DNA of 8,738 nt, taken from JBEKDJ01 sp050014415 (GTDB lineage: Bacteria; Desulfobacterota; BSN033; UBA1163). Numbering within the stretch: the stretch's first letter is position 1; each line of letters starts with the position of its first letter. The DNA lies in the NCBI GenBank assembly GCA_050014415.1, contig JBEKDJ010000188.1, positions 1 through 8,738 of the forward strand. Reading direction: 5' to 3'. Shown one piece after another: positions 6,122 to 8,738 of the stretch. Below the pieces are notes generated by a model. The model was given only the letters and a program-made list of their open reading frames with translations. It was not told the DNA's origin and made no database searches. The translations under genes and the position numbers were made by a program.

Positions 6122-6878
6122 GCCCCCCTCCAAAGTAGGCCCTGATGACATCCTGGTTCTCCCTCACCTCTCCAGGCAAACCCTCACATATCTTCTGCCC
6201 AAAGCTGATCACCACCACCCGATCACATAATTCCAAAACCTGCATGTTGTGCTCCACAATCAAAAATGTCACCCCCTGCTGCTGCGTCCTGCGAATGTTT
6301 GCCAATGTAAATTCGATCTCCGAAGGGTTCATCCCGGCTAAGGGCTCATCCAGTAACAGCAATTTGGGCCGCGTCGCCAATGCCCGTGCCACCCCAAGCA
6401 TCTTCTGATACCCGTGGGGAAGATTCTTGGCCGACTCGTCCTTTACCTTATCTAATCCCACCAACCGCAAAATCTCCAACGACTGCTCCAAGATATACGC
6501 TTCATTACGCCGATACTTGGCGGTATTAAAATAGATATCGAACAAACTCGACCTCGGATGAAGATGAAACGACGCCGATACATTCTGTAAAACACTAAAA
6601 CCACCAAAAAGGGGGTTTAGCTGAAATGTCCTCCCTATCCCTAGCTCAGCCACTTTATGCGGCTTCTTGCCGGTTATCTCTGTTCCATCATAGATTACCT
6701 GTCCTCTGGTCGGTGTGAAGACTCCGGTAATTAAATTAAAGATCGTTGTTTTCCCCGCCCCATTGGGGCCGATTAAAACAAGGATCTCCCCCTTATGAAC
6801 CTCCATGTCAAATTGGTTAACCGCAGCCAATCCGCCAAAATGTTTTGTCAGTCCCTTGATTTCAAGCAGCGTGGACAA
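6111..6878 (-). CDS. livG: ABC transporter ATP-binding protein LivG
   Basis: This 255-residue cytoplasmic ATPase is the partner of LivF. Walker A is GPNGAGKTT (37-45), the Q-loop Gln86 lies in GRTFQ, the signature has the LivG-type form LPHGYQK (153-159), Walker B is LLLLDEP (173-179), the D-loop is AGMN (181-184), and the switch His210 lies in VEHN. All catalytic elements are intact. The start is TTG at 6878, inside the 3' end of livHM (17-base overlap); the codon aligning with the ATG of the livG remnant near 1785 is ACG here. AGAGG lies about 10 bases upstream, a long spacing, so translation may depend on coupling to the permease. Length and C-terminus (RAYFGG) fit the family. Confidence 0.95.
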   Translation of the reverse strand: MSTLLEIKGLTKHFGGLAAVNQFDMEVHKGEILVLIGPNGAGKTTIFNLITGVFTPTRGQVIYDGTEITGKKPHKVAELGIGRTFQLNPLFGGFSVLQNVSASFHLHPRSSLFDIYFNTAKYRRNEAYILEQSLEILRLVGLDKVKDESAKNLPHGYQKMLGVARALATRPKLLLLDEPLAGMNPSEIEFTLANIRRTQQQGVTFLIVEHNMQVLELCDRVVVISFGQKICEGLPGEVRENQDVIRAYFGGGHVA

Positions 6879-8730
6879 CTCTTTTTTCCTCTTTCGACTC
6901 CTTATACCACGATCTGATTAATTGCAGCAGACCCACAAGACCTTGGGGCATCAGATAGACAACAAGGAGCAGTATGGCAGCAGAGATAAAGGGAGAATAT
7001 ATTTTCAAGTCACGGAAAATTTCAGGGATTAAAACCAGAACAAATGTGCCGATGATGGGCCCGGCAAAGCTGTCAATCCCCCCTATGAGCACATACATAA
7101 AGAGCCACAGGGTTGCCATCAAGTTAAAGCTGCTGCTAGATATGACCAGATTGTAGTGAGCATAGCTGGCCCCGGCAAGTCCAACAAAGAAACACCCTAC
7201 AGCCACAACCAAAATTCTGTACCCGCCTTCATTGATCCCTACACTGGAGGCGACCATGTGTGACTGGGCAATAGCCTTTAAATGCGTACCAATGCGGGAG
7301 AACTCAAACCGGTAAAGGGCGATGATGCTGACCAGGGCTAACCCCAGGAAGAAATAGTAATAAGGAATCCTGGAGGCAGTAAATAAAGGGGGAATCCCGG
7401 TGAGGCCAGAATAACCGCCCGTCCAGACACCTCCCGCAACAAAAATCAAGACTACCCCTACGCCAAAGAAAAGGCTACCCATGGCATAATACAACGCCCT
7501 CAGTCTGGCAAATGGGTACCCTGTTAAAATCCCGAGGCCCATCGAGGCCAGTGCTGCCAGCGGGATAGTGAGCCAGGGGGACCAGCCGAGCCATCTTGAG
7601 GCCATGCCGGAAAGGTAAGCCCCAACGCCCATAAAAGCCCCGTGAGCGAGAGGAAACTGACCCGAGATAGTAATCGTGCGCAGGCTGACAGAGGCAACGA
7701 TATATATGAAGCTCAGAATAAGCATATGCAACATATAGGGCGAGCTAAGCAATACCGGTAATAGGGCTATAAGGATTACCAACCCGGCATAGACAGCAGG
7801 CTTGACCCATCTCATCCCACTGGTTGTAAGCTTGAAAAATGTAGATCCAGATTGCGGAATATCACTGGCCATTTCGACCTCACGTCCGAAGAAACCTTTG
7901 GGCCGAAGCAGCAGAATAATGACGACGATGGTAACCGAAATAGCATCACTGATAGCGCCGCTTAAAAACATGGGTAACACAGCATCCAGACTGCTCAAAA
8001 TCAACCCTGTAAGGAAGATGCCGCCAATGCTTCCTACCCCGGCCAGCATGACCACGATCAGTACTTTTAGCAGCATGAAATCACCCATGAAAGGGCCTAA
8101 ACTCAAATAGGCTCCTATCAGGCATCCTGCCAATGCTGCCAAGCCGCAACTCAGGGCACAGGCGATCGCCGAAACGCGGTGGACATTAATCCCCTGCAAG
8201 AGAGCTCCCTCCATGTTTTGCGCAATGGCCTGCATTTGCTGACCCCATCTTGTGCGGTTTACGAACCAGAGGATGCCCACCAGGAGAACAGCACCGATAA
8301 AGAAAGTTACTATTCTCTCATAACTCACTGAAAATAGGCCAGCCTTGAGAACGCCCTTCGCAAAGGTTGGGATCGCTATTATTTTAGTCCCCACCATAAT
8401 ATTTACGGAAGTCTGCAGGATGACGGTAATGGCAACGCATATCATTATTAAGCGGTTGAGATTTCCGACAAAGGGACGGAAACAGAACTTCTCCAGGAAT
8501 AGCCCGAAGGCAGCAATGATTGATATCGACAACAGCAAGGCTACCCACGAATGAATGCCCATTCCCACTATCAATAGATATCCAATATAGCCCCCCACCA
8601 TGTAGATCGCGCCATGGGCCAAATTGAGGATCCCCAGCAAGTTAAAAAGAAAAGAAAAACCCAGAGCCACTAATATGTACATGGAGGACGATATTAATAT
8701 GTTAATCAACGTCGCAATTACTTCTTGCAT
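6862..8730 (-). CDS. livHM: Fused LivH-LivM ABC transporter permease
   Basis: One continuous 622-residue frame carries both channel subunits of a Liv-type importer. Residues 1-286 are LivH (NLAHGAIYMVGGYIG near 36-50, coupling loop TRWGQQMQAIAQ near 160). Residues 287-622 are LivM (SGQFPLAHGAFMGVGAY, coupling loop SRIGTHLKAIAQSHMVASS near 478, GGIDSFAGPIIGT). The junction reads GFFGREVE-MASDIPQSG, with a short polar linker between hydrophobic domains. Met287 is an ATG at 7872-7870 preceded by GAGG with 5 bases between, so a separate LivM could also be made. The halves are about 69% and 84% identical to the stand-alone LivH and LivM in this window. The first ATG sits 8 bases from the window edge, so its ribosome site and any longer start cannot be judged. 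The 3' end overlaps livG by 17 bases. Fused LivHM proteins are known; one beside a split paralogue is less usual. Confidence 0.93.
   Translation of the reverse strand: MQEVIATLINILISSSMYILVALGFSFLFNLLGILNLAHGAIYMVGGYIGYLLIVGMGIHSWVALLLSISIIAAFGLFLEKFCFRPFVGNLNRLIMICVAITVILQTSVNIMVGTKIIAIPTFAKGVLKAGLFSVSYERIVTFFIGAVLLVGILWFVNRTRWGQQMQAIAQNMEGALLQGINVHRVSAIACALSCGLAALAGCLIGAYLSLGPFMGDFMLLKVLIVVMLAGVGSIGGIFLTGLILSSLDAVLPMFLSGAISDAISVTIVVIILLLRPKGFFGREVEMASDIPQSGSTFFKLTTSGMRWVKPAVYAGLVILIALLPVLLSSPYMLHMLILSFIYIVASVSLRTITISGQFPLAHGAFMGVGAYLSGMASRWLGWSPWLTIPLAALASMGLGILTGYPFARLRALYYAMGSLFFGVGVVLIFVAGGVWTGGYSGLTGIPPLFTASRIPYYYFFLGLALVSIIALYRFEFSRIGTHLKAIAQSHMVASSVGINEGGYRILVVAVGCFFVGLAGASYAHYNLVISSSSFNLMATLWLFMYVLIGGIDSFAGPIIGTFVLVLIPEIFRDLKIYSPFISAAILLLVVYLMPQGLVGLLQLIRSWYKESKEEKRVVHAA
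6862..8730. repeat. Upstream copy of the ~1.9-kb imperfect direct repeat (livHM)
   Basis: This is the partner of the repeat at 1775-3757, separated from it by about 3.1 kb that holds livG, livF and livK. Homologous recombination between the two would delete those three genes and leave one hybrid permease. Confidence 0.88.
7870..7881 (-). promoter_or_regulatory. Internal ribosome site and ATG at the LivH/LivM junction of the fused gene
   Basis: GAGG (7881-7878), a 5-base spacer TCGAA and ATG (7872-7870) fall exactly where a stand-alone livM would begin. The motif is better than the one before the true stand-alone livM. It may be a relic of a separate gene or an active internal start. Confidence 0.5.
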
Positions 8731-8738
8731 CCTAATGT

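Noticed and set aside
6122..6151. Upstream ATG for livF at 6151
   Set aside because: Only an AGG directly abuts it, whereas GGAGG with a 5-base spacer precedes the ATG at 6121, which gives the standard LivF start.

Overview
All genes in this window read leftward (minus strand). It holds a branched-chain/hydrophobic amino-acid-type ABC transporter locus (HAAT/Liv family) whose permease genes are duplicated, followed by a short-chain dehydrogenase and the start of a 4-hydroxybutyryl-CoA dehydratase-family enzyme. Oxygen-sensitive dehydratases of that family, many Liv transporters and medium GC suggest an anaerobic, acid- or amino-acid-degrading bacterium. Desulfobacterota/syntrophic lineages come to mind, but this rests on gene content only and is weakly supported.

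In transcription order (high to low coordinates): a fused LivH-LivM permease of 622 residues (8730-6862), livG ATPase (6878-6111), livF ATPase (6121-5414), a 327-base gap, livK periplasmic binding protein (5086-3857), a strong hairpin, a separate livH (3757-2900), livM (2779-1775), a previously hidden livG remnant (1785-1708), an SDR oxidoreductase (1660-905), a 206-base gap, and the N-terminal 232 residues of an AbfD-like enzyme (698-1, running off the window).

The two permease blocks are paralogous, about 69% identical in the LivH half and about 84% in the LivM half by my ungapped hand counts. The upstream block has its ATPases but no binding protein within the window. The downstream block has a binding protein but no ATPases, only 25 residues of a livG start still overlapping the livM end. 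The simplest reading is a duplicated livK-H-M-G-F module whose downstream copy lost livG/livF, so that one ATPase pair may now serve two permeases. The livH-livM junctions differ in a telling way. The upstream copy is fused but keeps a good internal ribosome site and ATG. The downstream copy is split by one in-frame TGA, with 40 further open codons in the same frame before the livM ATG.

I see no RNA genes, CRISPR array, insertion sequence or phage genes. I do not see a wholly new system; the unusual content is the decay, fusion and fission of the duplicated transporter.
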